Below the pieces are notes generated by a model, which saw nothing but the letters and a program-made list of their open reading frames with translations, did not search any database and was not told the DNA's origin. A stretch of DNA of 64,000 bases from Puccinia triticina (taxonomy: Eukaryota > Basidiomycota > Pucciniomycetes > Pucciniales > Pucciniaceae), in contig NC_070574.1 of assembly GCF_026914185.1 (NCBI RefSeq), positions 2,356,501 through 2,420,500 of the forward strand. The letters run 5' to 3'. A program made the position numbers and the translations under genes. This document shows, one piece after another, positions 11,992 through 22,920 of the stretch; within the stretch, counting starts at the first letter, position 1, and the number at the start of each line of letters is the position of its first letter.

Positions 11992-14264
11992 GTCCGTCTC
12001 TTCTCCTCTCTCTCTCTCTCTCTCCCTCTTGATTTTGCGGGTCCTTAGGTGTTCATGTGTCGCTTTGATCGATCCAGGAAGGAGTTCATCGACTCTCATA
12101 CATAATCGTCTGGCTGCTTGATCAAGAGAGTCCTTGGAAACACACTAAGCAGCTTCTTCATTTTCCCCGCCAACGCCCAAGGCTACCGCCAAACAAGTGA
12201 GGACCATCATCCCACCAGACAAGGCCACCACGGTTGCCAAACCAAGCAAGGAGGAGGCACCGGAAGACTTCAGTGGCTGGGTGGGTTTGCCCGCACGTTG
12301 GCTTTGATCTTGCTTGTGAGTAAGTGTTTTGGTTGACTTGCTGCCTGGCTGAAAGAGATGTCTCGCAGCTATCCAAATTGTCCTTGACCGCCAGAGCTTC
12401 ACCATGAACCCCTCATCTGTGGCTGACAACAAGCAATCTCCGCTTAGAAAGGCAGGCTTACATGACTCTTGAAAGCTTAGGCCCTCATTTCAATTCCTGT
12501 CCTCCGGCCGCTCCCGCAAATTGTCCCCTTGGAGCGGGAAACACTCATACATCACTTGATTCACCACATAGTTTTTGCCCACAGATAAACCTGTCAAACT
12601 TTGTCAAAAAAAAGTCTTGAACGGACCTCCTTCAACTCCTCCAATTGTCTTGAAACAGATCAATCCCTTCTTCATCTCTTCCCTTCTCTACATCTTGATC
12701 TTGTTACCTTGGTCTCCATCAGAACAAAAAAATAAATCCAAATAATCTTCATTTTTTGGATGTTAAAATTCAATCTGACTGCCCGTTGCAATGGTGTTCA
12801 GTCTGTTCAGGCCATCATTCCACATGTGTAGAATTCAGAGAGGGTAAAGTCAAAAGGAAAAACTTGGCCAAGTGGACTTTCTATGTGGTGGCCTGCAGAT
12901 TACAAATTTCACAAATTGTCAAATGCAGAGCTATGCTCCATTTCAGATTGAAATAGAAGGGCAAAGTTTGGATTAGCAATCCCAAACAGAAATTTGTGTT
13001 ACAGATCCCTTTTGGGCCTGCAAGGATTGTTAATTTAAGTGCAAAGCAGGAATGCATTCTCATGGAAGTTGAGGTCTGGGTGGGATCAAATTTCCCTGGC
13101 TTCATATAGAGGAAGCTTTTGTCACATATTTAATTTATCATGCATTCCTGTATAAAATCCTCCCTAAGTCTAAGTTTGTTAAAGCCACAGATTCACTTAA
13201 AACAATTACATGCAAATTGGCCTAAATGATAAATATCTCAGAACCTTCTAATAGATGTACATTCAGACTACAAAAGGATGAACACAAGAGTTAAAGATTT
13301 GAGATGGGCTCCTGATCTCTGCAGCAGTGGAGCCGCCCTGTACTCTAGTTTTAGATAAAACACACCAAAAATTCACTGTTAAATATTCAATACATCCAAA
13401 TGTTTCAAATTTACTACCAAATCTTTGTGTTCAGACTTGAATTTATTTTAGAAAACAGATCCATCAGGAATTTTGCCAAAGAGGTTTTTTATCAGAATCC
13501 TTTTTTCCAAGATCATATATCAAGTTGATCTACATGCTTGATGTATTTCTTATGAAATTAGGGAACACGTGGCTGTGCTGCGCTCCCAATCAGGAAATGA
13601 TCACCGGCACCCCATACACCCCTTTACCAGGTTCAGCGCCATTGGCGGGTAGGGATCCAAACACCAGGTCTGTATCACTGGGGACCAACACCCTCAAATG
13701 AAACAACACAACACAACTTTGTTTTAATTGCAAACCAAGTGCCGCACAACAAACACAATGGAACCACATAACCAATTAACCAAAATCTATCTCCACCGCA
13801 TCAGGCAAGCCTTGAAATGCCGTCCTTGATAATGTCCAAATTCACAACATTCACTGTCTCCTTAGTAGGGTTCCGCCAGGAAGTTTAAAAGGTAAACAAA
13901 ATTATTGAATAATTAAAATTTCATGCAAGTGGTGAGAAAGCTACCCTGGTATAACCCCATGATTAATCAAAATATATGATACAGTAGTACTAGAAGAAAC
14001 CACTGTTTCTGCCAAGCAGTTGACAATTACTTGCAGTGTGGTTGTACATATGTTTTTCACAAGTTACAGTACTTTATACAGAAGTTGGTGTTGGTATCAA
14101 TGTGATATCAGACCCTTTCCAACATGAATTCAGAAAAATTCAGCATAGATTAAGAGTAAATTCAGCACAAAATCAAGCATAACTTCAGGTTAAAGTTCCA
14201 CAATAGATCTTACAGGGTTCCTAAAGAGAGGGGTGATGGCACTTGCACGCAAGTGCTGAGCAAA
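11992..14264. other. No gene seen
   Basis: A CT-repeat (12005-12032) follows the mannosyltransferase fragment. The remainder is AT-rich with short open frames and no recognisable protein similarity. Confidence 0.4.
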
Positions 14265-14271
14265 CTCCCAT

Positions 14272-14474
14272 CAACGGTGTAACCATTACGATACATTGAG
14301 CGTATTGGGTAAACGTTTTTCATTGAAGATGCATACCTACATGTCCAATTTTTTGTTTTTGGCTGTTGTTGTATGGATAATGGCTAAAAACAAAAAATTG
14401 GACATGTAGGTATGCATCTTCAATGAAAAACGTTTACCCAATATGCTCAATGTATCGTAATGGTTACACCGTTG
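14272..14474. mobile_element. 203-bp foldback MITE, CAAC ends, 7-bp target duplication
   Basis: Two arms of about 93 bp are inverted complements with a single visible mismatch (GCGTATT versus AATATGC), around a short spacer. The terminus reads CAACGGTGTAACCATTACG. Exact 7-bp direct repeats CTCCCAT flank it (14265-14271 and 14475-14481). The near-perfect arms suggest recent insertion. It belongs with 31765-32142, 38308-38774 and 59311-59781, which share CAAC ends and 7-bp duplications. Confidence 0.85.
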
Positions 14475-14949
14475 CTCCCATGGTGCTATGCAAGCCTCAT
14501 TGACCGGGATGGATTCCTCCTGGTCAAGCCAGTGAGGTAGCACTGGCAGTTACAACCCTGGTCAATGATATTGAACAACTTTGCTGTCAGCTGGTACGTG
14601 TTGTGCCCAACTTAGACTCTACATGAAATTTTCACAACCAGATGGGTGCAACTAAGCCAGCTGGGAGGGATTGGCTCTGCAACAGCCCTTTTGGCTGGGA
14701 GAAACTGCTGGTCAATAAGTTTATAAAGTCTTGCTGGCTGGGAGTAATGTGTTCTGATCAACAAGACTGTATAATTCTTGTCACACAAAGGGGAGTCCTC
14801 CCAGCCAGTGACGTTTTACTCTTGTTTGCCAGGAGGCATCTTCCAGTCAGCTATGTAGACGTCTGGTTGAACCTCTCCGCCAACCTGTTTTGTTGTTGTG
14901 TGTATGGATCAGTCTTCTGTTTTATCAAATGGATTTTACAGTAATTGCT

Positions 14950-15395
14950 GAGGCCGCATTCAAAAATTCTGACCCCCTGTCCAAGTGAAGAGCAATTGGA
15001 TAATAGCCAAACTGCTTAGCTTCCATATCCACAAGAAAAGATAGAGTTTCTGGTACTTTGCTTTAGTGTGTGATGGGTAGAGTGGCACAAAAGCGAGTAC
15101 AGCTATTGACAACTGTAAGAATGTATCAATGTCCTGCTTTTGAGGAAGGCCATATTGGACCTATCAATTCCAGGTGAAGCTCTTTGAATGGTTGTGAAGC
15201 AGCTGAGTGATATGAAGCCTTAGTGATCTTGGCTACAGCACATGATTCACGATTTTGAGTTATCTTCAGTGAAATGCCCAATTTCTTTTGAAGCCAATGA
15301 TAGCTTAGATGACTAAGCAATTTTTGAAGAACCTCAGTGTTGGACAGGTTGCTTGAGTTATGGTTGTCAAAGTTAAAATGCATAAGCTTATGCAT
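14950..15395 (-). pseudogene. Ty1/copia GAG-pre-integrase and integrase fragment
   Basis: On the minus strand the frame carries the pre-integrase pattern (LLSHLSYHWLQKKLGISLKI..ESCAVAKITKAS) and then the start of the integrase core (LHLELIGPIWPSSKAGH). It continues past an in-frame TGA as YILTVV and past a TAA, to LHLDRGSEFLNAASA. The family's first catalytic Asp (LxxDxxGP region) reads Glu, while the second (DRGSEF) is retained. The TGA follows CAT, consistent with CGA to TGA change. No gag, RT or LTRs adjoin it, so this is an isolated dead copia piece. Confidence 0.8.
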
Positions 15396-16840
15396 GCATC
15401 CAAGTTTATTAAATTCACAGTTTTGTGGACAAAAAATTCAAGGGTTTCCCCTATAACAGACCCAAAACGCATTAAAAAAAGAGTTTTCCCTCATATAGAG
15501 ACCAAATATAAAAGTTAAATTATTGTCCAAACAACTTTACAAATCTTGACTAGCAACTTAGCCCAACACCAGCCGAAGCTGCTGCACCCAGGCCCACATT
15601 GCCGCCCAGCTCACCGGAAGGGACAAACAACGTGTAAGACAAGGCCCCCTGCAACGCCAAAGGGCTCAATGCATCATGGGGCCAGTAATTTAACCCAGCC
15701 GCTCACACAAGGGTACAAGCGGGGGGTGGAGTGAGGCGCGCCGCCAGCTGGAATTACAGCATAAACAGACACACCTGGATTTTAAACATCATATCGTTCC
15801 TCCTTTTATAATGCACAATTTATTCACCTCATCAGACATTTCCCTATATACTCAGGTTGTCGGCTGTCGAAACTGTTGCCAAGTCACCGCATGTATCCAC
15901 AGGTTGCGCCCGTCACCGTCGCTGCCATGTATGCCTAGGCAACTCCTATTCAACCAACATATTACTTCGTTCTTATCTGTTTTAACACACGTTTTCCCTA
16001 CACCCTCAGGCTGCTGCCCGTAGATACCATTGGACGCAATAGTCATCAGTCGCGCCCGTCACCACCGTTGCCTCCTATGCCCGCTCAAGTCTTACTCAAC
16101 CAACATATTGCAGCGTTCTCATCCGTTTCACATCAACAACCTGCGCAGGCCAATTATCGTTCTTAACGCCGCCACCCACCACCACCATACACAAACCTAC
16201 TCGCCAAACAACACACCCTCCGCTGACGAAACAACCATTGCCTTGCCCGCTGACCATACCAAGCCCTTCGCTATTCACCACGCCCTTGCGCCCCATGGGC
16301 ATCCCAACCAATCTACCCCCTCAACGCCAATATCACATCCTCATTTCATTCTTCAATTGTTCGCGCAAACTGCCCGACACGTTTACAACACCGCAGCCCA
16401 GCCCACCGCTTTCAACCCGGCCAGCAACATTCAACCGCCTGCAAGCCAACGAGCCGTCTCTTGCCCATACCGGTCAAGCCCAGCCCCAGCAGTCCAATCA
16501 TCACCCAGGCAAATTACTACTGTCCAGCGCCACCATACGCACCTTTTTACCTCCGCATGGCCATCCAAACCAGCCCAGCCAGGCACCACGCCAAGATCGG
16601 TCGTAACCAACCTCGAAACCCTACAGCAGAATCTCCACCAGATGCACACCGTCGATGAGACCAACCCGTCAGTATAAAGGTACCCCGTTCGACTTAAGGT
16701 CATCACTATCCTACCTCACCACCGCATCCGCAAGAACCACAACCTCAAACACAACAAACCAAACCCATAGCCCTCGACCTCAACATCTTTCACAAACCCA
16801 ACCCCCCTTCACCCTATATTAACCCTACCTCAACATCATC
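15396..16840 (+). other. Upstream region of gene A, with 146-bp imperfect tandem duplication
   Basis: The block 15388-15450 repeats words from 6985-7110. From about 15850 to 16140 an imperfect tandem duplication with a period near 146 bp is seen: GCGCCCGTCACC at 15906 and 16052, and TCAACCAACATATT in each copy. A C-rich, G-poor stretch (16140-16840) leads to the ATG of gene A and looks like promoter/5' UTR; a long open frame through it is probably compositional. Confidence 0.55.
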
Positions 16841-18116
16841 ATGAGCAACACTCGATCCCCCAACCACCCTTTCGCCTTTGACGGCCACTTTGAGCCCCTG
16901 TCAGAAGTCAGTACTTCATTTATCTTTCAAACATCACCCACCACTAACAAGTTTGCTTTCTCATTAAGTCGCTGGCCGAATCTGTCCGCGGTAACCTCTA
17001 CGGCTACGTCAAGACCCAAAGTTTTATACAGGCCGGCGGCAGTTCTGACGAAAAAAACGAAGACTTTGAGGTTCAGCTGGTTACTAACACCGCAATCAAC
17101 AACGTCCTTCATCCCAACAGTATATACTTCATCAGCGGCAAAATCATTGCGCTCAATGACGGGTCTATGCCCACACTCACCTACTACCAGGACTCCGTCA
17201 CTCAAACTGGGTCGACTTCACCAAACAGACCCGATTTTACCAGTAAGACCACAATCCATTCTCTCGGCATGGTTACTGGCAGGCGAGAAGTTGTATTAAG
17301 TGGCGCGGATACCTCTACCCGTTTGGAGGTCATTGTAGCGCATTGCGACTGGGACAGCAAAGTTAGTTTTATTGTAAATGTCAACCTAAACCAGCCACTT
17401 ACTCAACTCGATCTTACTCAATCACCTTTAGGAACGATGTCATCAATGTTTTAACGTCAAGTATATCATCCCCGGATCAAAAAACATGGTCAAAACGCAT
17501 ACCCTCTACCAAATAGGACGCGAAGTGAACATTATTGGGCGGCTCGTCGACTTTGACATGGAGGAGAGCATGGCAGTTGTACTGGTAAGGACCGGAGCCC
17601 AATCCTCATATTATACCCATTACACTTTCTTATGAATCTTCATTCGTAGGTATCATCTGTTAGCGTCACAACCGGCCACCAGCTTGGCCGCGCCGTCCCC
17701 GCATCCAGCTCTCCCAACAAAGGAGGCCCCTCCGGGGGAAGGAAACTGTTAGTCAAAATTGATTAACTGATGGCCCGGTGGCATACAGCTAATCACATGA
17801 ATTTAGTACAACCTTCTCAGCAAAGAAACCCGATAATGTGACCGATGAGACTCCACCATCAACGTCGCAATCGCCGACACCCCACCCTACAGTATATAAG
17901 AAAGCAACCATAATTAAAAACCCGCCGACAACTTCTGCGAAAGGCAAGCAAAAGCTAATTGAAGAGTCAGATCAAGAATCGGACAAAGCGAGCAACAAAG
18001 ACGACGAAACCAATGAAGACGCAAATGACAAACCAGACACCTTGGCTCCAGCCAAAAAGGGTCGTCCCCGTAAGGAGATTCTTCGCGACGCTGCGAAATG
18101 TATGAAGAAGTTCTGA
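16841..18116 (+). CDS. Gene A: predicted OB-fold-like protein with C-terminal AT-hook, five exons
   Basis: Exons 16841-16906, 16969-17361, 17432-17584, 17650-17747 and 17807-18116 join in frame to 339 aa; all four introns have GT..AG borders and are 59-70 nt. Residues about 23-200 are beta-strand-like, with repeated Gly-containing strands (YFISGKIIAL, MVTGRREVVL, LYQIGREVNIIGRL), reminiscent of tandem OB folds such as RPA-type ssDNA-binding proteins. This similarity is by eye only. A Lys/Glu/Asp-rich linker follows, then an AT-hook (KKGRPRKE, about 320-327) that would bind AT-rich DNA, so a chromatin or DNA role is likely. It faces gene B tail to tail. The reading frame is intact. It could be a host gene or the accessory gene of a large DNA transposon. 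Confidence 0.75.
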
Positions 18117-18503
18117 GGCCGCCTACTTACCGTCGCCCCCAAACATGCGCCTTTGTTGACAACTTGTAGTTTAGACTTCTCCGCGAGCCTCCATGTATTT
18201 TTCATCTTATCTCCGATTTGCCAAGCCTCGATTGTCCCACTCGAACAACAACGGTATCTCAACGTTTTCAAGGCAGTATGTCCCAACAATTTCACTTGCG
18301 TCTCAATCTATTGTAAATATTATCATTTTCATCCTCATAACACCTGTAATTACCCGAAACTACCAATTGCGTCCCCTTGCGAGTACCATGACAAATTTTC
18401 ACCATTTGTCAGAGGACAGTCGAAACGAGCATCATCTTGATGCGTTATCTCTGTCACATTTGTTGATTTATGCATTGATTGACCCCCTCAACTTAAAAAA
18501 AAC

Positions 18504-19818
18504 TTAGCAGAAGCTACCATGTTCATCGTCTGCGGTCAGATCACGTCTATTTGGGCGATACTCATCAATGGCCGCTGCATCCAAAGATGCGCTCGACGAT
18601 ATTCCGTAGGCTAGCATGTCGTAAGTTGTAAAGTTCTTTTTTGTTGGCTGGCCTGAGTCCTGCCGCAGCCTGTTCTTTCAGGTGGTATTGGGTGCCTCGA
18701 AAAGGTGTCATCAAACCTTGTCGAAGGCCATATCCGGCGTCGGCAAGAAAATATTTCTTTTGAGGTATGTTAAGGCCTTTCGAAGTCGCATCGTTAAACA
18801 CTCGAGTGTCGTGGGCACTTCCTTCCCAACCAGCGAGTACATAGACAAACTCGAAGTTAAAATTTACCGCGGCAAGGACATTCTGGGCGATGAAATGCTT
18901 CCGATTTCGCCAGGGGCTTTGAGACTCTGCTGGTACTGTCGCTGGGATAAATACTCCGTCAAGTGCTCCTAGTGCGTTCTTGAATGGTCGGTACTTTGGG
19001 TTTTGTGCAATTTCTTCGGGCTGCTTGCATGAATCCATGTCAAACTTTACATAGTTTGGATAGATTGCTACCAACGAGTCGAGCACAATTCCAAAGTAGC
19101 TGATTGAAGGCATCTTTGTTAGATTTTTGATGAGTCAAACCAAAGGTCGAGAAGAAGCAAAAATCTATCTCACCGGGTAACAGTGAACAAACCACGTCGA
19201 AATTTGACTGCCGTCTGGCGCATGCTGTTGTTGTAACAAACAATATCCAAGAAGATGAGGACCTGCTCTTCGACCGAGACTGACCTTCCATTCTTAAGCA
19301 GACCATTCATTGTCAACTCTTCAACAAGATTGTTGAATGTGGAACGTTCCATTCGAGTTATTTCGCGAAAAAGTTCAGGTCTGACTTCGTCTAGTAGGAA
19401 GCGAGTGTACCTGGCTTGCCCACCATCGCCATAGTATGCCGCGTATGTATTCCAAATGCTTCCGAGGTATTTGCAAGCGACCCCGGCGGCGGCGACTGAA
19501 AGCAAGACGTTGTTCATCTCCATGATTGATGTGGCGGCGGCCGCAAGTGTTGCAAACAGCTTGTTGTCCATGGTTGTATGTGTAATGGTTGGATGATCTG
19601 TTGGTTGATTTGGGTATTCTGGATTGATGACTTGGGTTTTGATGATGGAGATGGATGGCAGAGGAGTGCGGATATTCTGCAGTCTGAAGTGACGGTTGTG
19701 GTACACGTTTATCAACATCTGTTTTTCCAAATATGTGTTTTTTGAAAAATCAGAAAAGCGCAAAAAAAAAAACTATTTTCCCTGCACCAGAAAAACAGAT
19801 TTCGTATGGTACAGGCCC
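18504..19818 (-). mobile_element. Truncated PIF/Harbinger element
   Basis: The 5' end on the minus strand is at 19818: GGGCCTGTACCATACGAAAT next to TAA (19819-19821), as expected for a PIF/Harbinger terminus with 3-bp TAA/TTA duplication. The transposase starts 247 bp inside. The opposite terminus was not found between here and gene A, so the 3' end is missing. The same terminus occurs at 61758-61813, and an 11-bp match at 57934. The insertion point is 41 bp into intron 3 of gene B. Confidence 0.75.
18565..19571 (-). pseudogene. PIF/Harbinger DDE transposase, C-terminally damaged
   Basis: Exon 1 (19571-19174) and exon 2 (19099-18565) join across a 74-nt GT..AG intron to give FTVTR-YFGIVLDSL, matching the DDE_Tnp_4 fold of Harbinger transposases. 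The catalytic pattern is visible: ALDGVFIP (D), GSAHDTRVF (D) and NIVERIFG (E), with HFIAQNV and FLADAGYGL between. The start is ATG at 19571 (MDNKLFATLAAA). After ERIFG the frame ends within four codons. A typical C-terminal tail (AAIDEYRPNRRDLTADDE) follows in another frame to 18504, so the roughly 100-residue segment between has been deleted. It is therefore presumably inactive despite an intact DDE triad. Confidence 0.85.
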
Positions 19819-19859
19819 TAATATGTCAACTTGATAGAATTTGGAGAGTAGGGTCTTAC

Positions 19860-20574
19860 CTCGACTGTAATTAAAGTATCGCTCGTCTTGCTAGGGTCGA
19901 GGTACCCTTGAAGCTGAATCTCTTGACCTGGAATGAAGCCGCCTCTAAGTTGGTTGGGCATATCAATGGGTTTCATGATCGCTTTTACTCGGATTCCTAA
20001 CGGTGCGTCCTGGTGCAATTGAATTAACACCATCTGGATGAGAGATAAATGATAGCCCTTACAGATAAAACAACCTTAACATGTACCTCGACATATGCGG
20101 CAGCATCACAGTCGTGGTCCCAATACTCGAGTAGTTCCATCAAAGCGCCACAAACATTGACGATTAATCTATCGTGAGGGTAAGGAGAGAGGACGGGGTA
20201 CGTGACTGCTGCAAGTAATGGGTTGATTTCCCAAACTGTATCGCCATCGTAATTTATCATGACATCACCTCTTATTGAATATACTTGTCCGACATTTAAG
20301 TCATGGCCAAATTCGCTAAGGTCCGGGCCAGTGATATCGAACGATTGGGTGTTTATGGCGAACGGGTGGTCGAGGTACGTCGCCCGGATTGATCTGTGCT
20401 CCCGGAGTTTCGTTATATATTGGCGGTATGAATAACCATTGGCTGTAAAAATTTTTTCCTAAACCAATGATTGTTAGCAAGATGAAAGTGAAATGATAGT
20501 TATAATCTTACCACGTTGTATATTTTGATGGAGCCCTCGAACGAAATGGCATGACTTTCGTGATCCGCTTTCAT
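19860..20574 (-). pseudogene. Gene B: OB-fold-like protein interrupted in intron 3
   Basis: Exons 20574-20512, 20458-20087 and 20033-19860 join in phase 0 through two 53-nt introns to 203 aa, starting MKADHESHAISFEG. A third donor (GAG/GTAAGA) follows at 19859, and the Harbinger terminus starts 41 bp later. No downstream exon is found beyond the element, so the C-terminus appears lost. The strand pattern (VYSIRGDVMINYDG, GQEIQLQGYLDP, LITVEV) parallels gene A (YFISGKII, GREVNIIGRLVDF, AVVLV), suggesting a related two-OB architecture by eye. Genes A and B converge, as though they once formed a pair. It may still be transcribed as a short form, which cannot be judged here. Confidence 0.65.
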
Positions 20575-21910
20575 TGTTACTGCATTGGGTTGTGGGGGAG
20601 AGATTTGGGGCATATTGCGACTGGCTGGGGTTGATCAAATGATTTTCGTTTCCCCCTGCACCTAATTGGATCCTTTTATCTCTCGAAATGATTGGGGCAA
20701 ACATTACAACCACGAAGTTGTTGCTTGGCCAATATTGAAATCGGCCTGGTCTGGTTTGTCACTTGTGCCAGCTGCACTTGTCTCGGTTGAATAAGAAGTC
20801 TTACATTATTGGCCCGTGTTGGTTTTGTTTACTTGAACTATTGTTCAACACATAATAATACTAATGAGGGACTTAAAGACCGGTTGTGGTGGTTGAAATC
20901 TGGCTGTTGATGTGGACTGAGTTTGGGCGAGTCAATAGTATAGGTGAGTTAATATTGATGTATTAGGAATGAGGGCTCGTCATATTTGTGCTCCGCCTGC
21001 TCTTGTGTTAGTCGTTGCCTAAATTCATCGGGAACCGGGCTTTATTTTCATGTTTGGCGGCCTCGATAACAAATTACGCGTTGACAATACGACAATTGCG
21101 GTTTATTTGGCGGGCTTGCAGGAGGGATGGGCTTCGTATATATGCGCAATCAGTGATTGTTTCGCGTGACCTTGTACAGCGCAGACTCGAGTGGGCTTGC
21201 GGCGGAGGGAGGTAGGAATGGGAGGAGGGTCCGACGCGAGGCCGCACGTGGAGACGCATAACTTGCGTCGTGTTAAAATGTTGAATGTTTATGTCTTGGA
21301 TAAACTATGGGACCAGTTGCCGACAACCTGATACCGATAAACTCTGCGAGGGGGCCAATCGGGGACTTTAAGTACCACTGGCTGGAAGTGAAACTGCGGC
21401 CGGGTTTATGCGTACTTATGCTTGAAAACTGCAAATCAAACAATAATAAAATAAGAGGGCCACGAAGTCTTGGATAGCTTTGACTGACATTCGACTTTTT
21501 ATGGGTCTAAGATCCAATTTAAGTGGTGCCTCACAGTCATCAGTATATTATGGCTGGCAGTCCAGATCACTTTAACATATATTACACCTCCCGTTGCGGA
21601 GAAAGTCAAGGGGAAATGTTCTGGTTGAAGTGTGGGTAGAGACTGACTGCATAAAGTGCTATCTTAGGGGCTTGCAAGGAGTGTCACCCATCCACCCGGA
21701 ATTGGAGTAGGCGCCGCTCTGGCCGCGTGTGAGGGGGCGCGGGGTTGTGTGGCGGCAGATTCTGGGGTGGTCTGATGGTGCTCCACCCACATTTGCAGCG
21801 GCGTAGCCGCTAATTTGGCCTCTAGTAAATCATGAAATCATGAAAAATATTCCCCAAAAAGTTTATGAACTCCCCCAAATACCCCCTCTTGGCATAAGAA
21901 AACTTTCATA
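20575..21910. other. No gene seen
   Basis: Upstream side of gene B. No recognisable coding sequence. The composition becomes GC-richer near 21180-21260 and 21690-21800 (GGCGCCGCTCTGGCC, GCAGCGGCGTAGCCGC) without a clear repeat or element boundary. Confidence 0.4.
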
Positions 21911-21954
21911 TTGTGCATAAGTCTCCTAGAACCCACAGCCATCGCCATCAACCT

Positions 21955-22046
21955 CGGAAACATCACCATCAACCTTGGAAACATCACCATCAACCTCGGA
22001 AACATCACCATCAACCTTGGAAACATCACCATCAAACAGAAAACCA
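21955..22046 (+). repeat. 21-bp tandem repeat
   Basis: About four copies of a 21-bp unit (ACATCACCATCAACCTCGGA with a C/T alternation CTCGG/CTTGG) lie immediately upstream of the ATG at 22047. The unit length is divisible by three. It probably belongs to the 5' leader of the following gene. Confidence 0.85.
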
Positions 22047-22920
22047 TGTCTACCATTGAACCAACCCAGCAAACCCCTCAACAAACTCCAAACAATCCAA
22101 ATCAAGCTACTACCCAAGCAGCGGCAACTCCGACCCCTGCACAGGGAAGCCAGCACCAAGGTTGAGGAAGTGGCAGCCGGGGTGGCAGGCGTGGAGGCAC
22201 CCAAGGTGGAGCCCGCGGTGGCCGGGAAGCACGTGGCGCAGCCAACCAATGCGGTGAAACTCCTGGCCAACAACAATTGTCCCACTACCCCAGATCAATG
22301 GAGCGACTCTGAGTGAGGTGAAAATAATTCCCCGGTTAATACTCTTGGACTTCACCCAAGCGTTGCCGGCCGCAGATAGACCCGAGCCCGAGGCCCCAGT
22401 GGCCACTGGCACTCAGACTCCAGCTCCCTCTCCATCTGTTTGGGTGGCCTCAATGCAAGCTCTCGCCTCCCAACAACCTGAAAATCAAGGTCAGCGCCGA
22501 GTCAGCTATGCCAAGCAAATCACCAACCAACTGTTTCCATCTCGGGAGGAAATGGCGGCTCAAACCTCTGCGGAGCTTGATTTGAATCGCAAGCGCTTAC
22601 AGACCGACAATCGGATGGTTGATGCCAACATCGCACTTGTCAATGTGGTAACTGAGGGACTGGCACCAGTCCCCAGTGATCCCGATCAAATCGCACTTCA
22701 GAGGCGCCAGCTGGAACTCGATGTTCAGATCCAAGAACTGGAAATCCTGCGCGCTCGGGCGGCTTTTGAGGCGGAGCAAGCAGCCAGTGCAGCTTTTACA
22801 CAAGCAAGGATGCTCCAGGACTTCATCCAATCGGGATTGACACCTGCCGAGGCTCGCAACATGACAGATGAAGTCCTCGGTGTAGTCGGATCAGGCCCGT
22901 CGGCTGACTCCAATGAATAG
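22047..22920 (+). pseudogene. Damaged gene: Gln/Thr-rich and Arg/Gly-rich N-terminus, coiled-coil C-terminus
   Basis: Not recognised. From ATG 22047 the frame reads MSTIEPTQQTPQQTPNN.., reaches an in-frame TGA at about 22163, and continues as an Arg/Gly-rich stretch (SGSRGGRRGGTQGGARGGRE) typical of RNA-binding tails. This implies a CGA to TGA change. A probable intron (donor GTGAGG near 22313, acceptor CCGCAG near 22373) leads to a C-terminal part ending at 22920. That part is strongly helical (QRRQLELDVQIQELEILRARAAFEAEQA), a likely coiled coil. Frames across the proposed splice do not agree cleanly, so an indel is likely as well. The arrangement resembles accessory DNA- or RNA-binding ORFs of fungal transposons, but no specific family is claimed. 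Confidence 0.45.

Noticed and set aside
16030..16677. 215-codon open frame upstream of gene A
   Set aside because: C-rich, G-poor composition keeps frames open; it starts within a tandem duplication and has no recognisable domain, so promoter/UTR is more likely.
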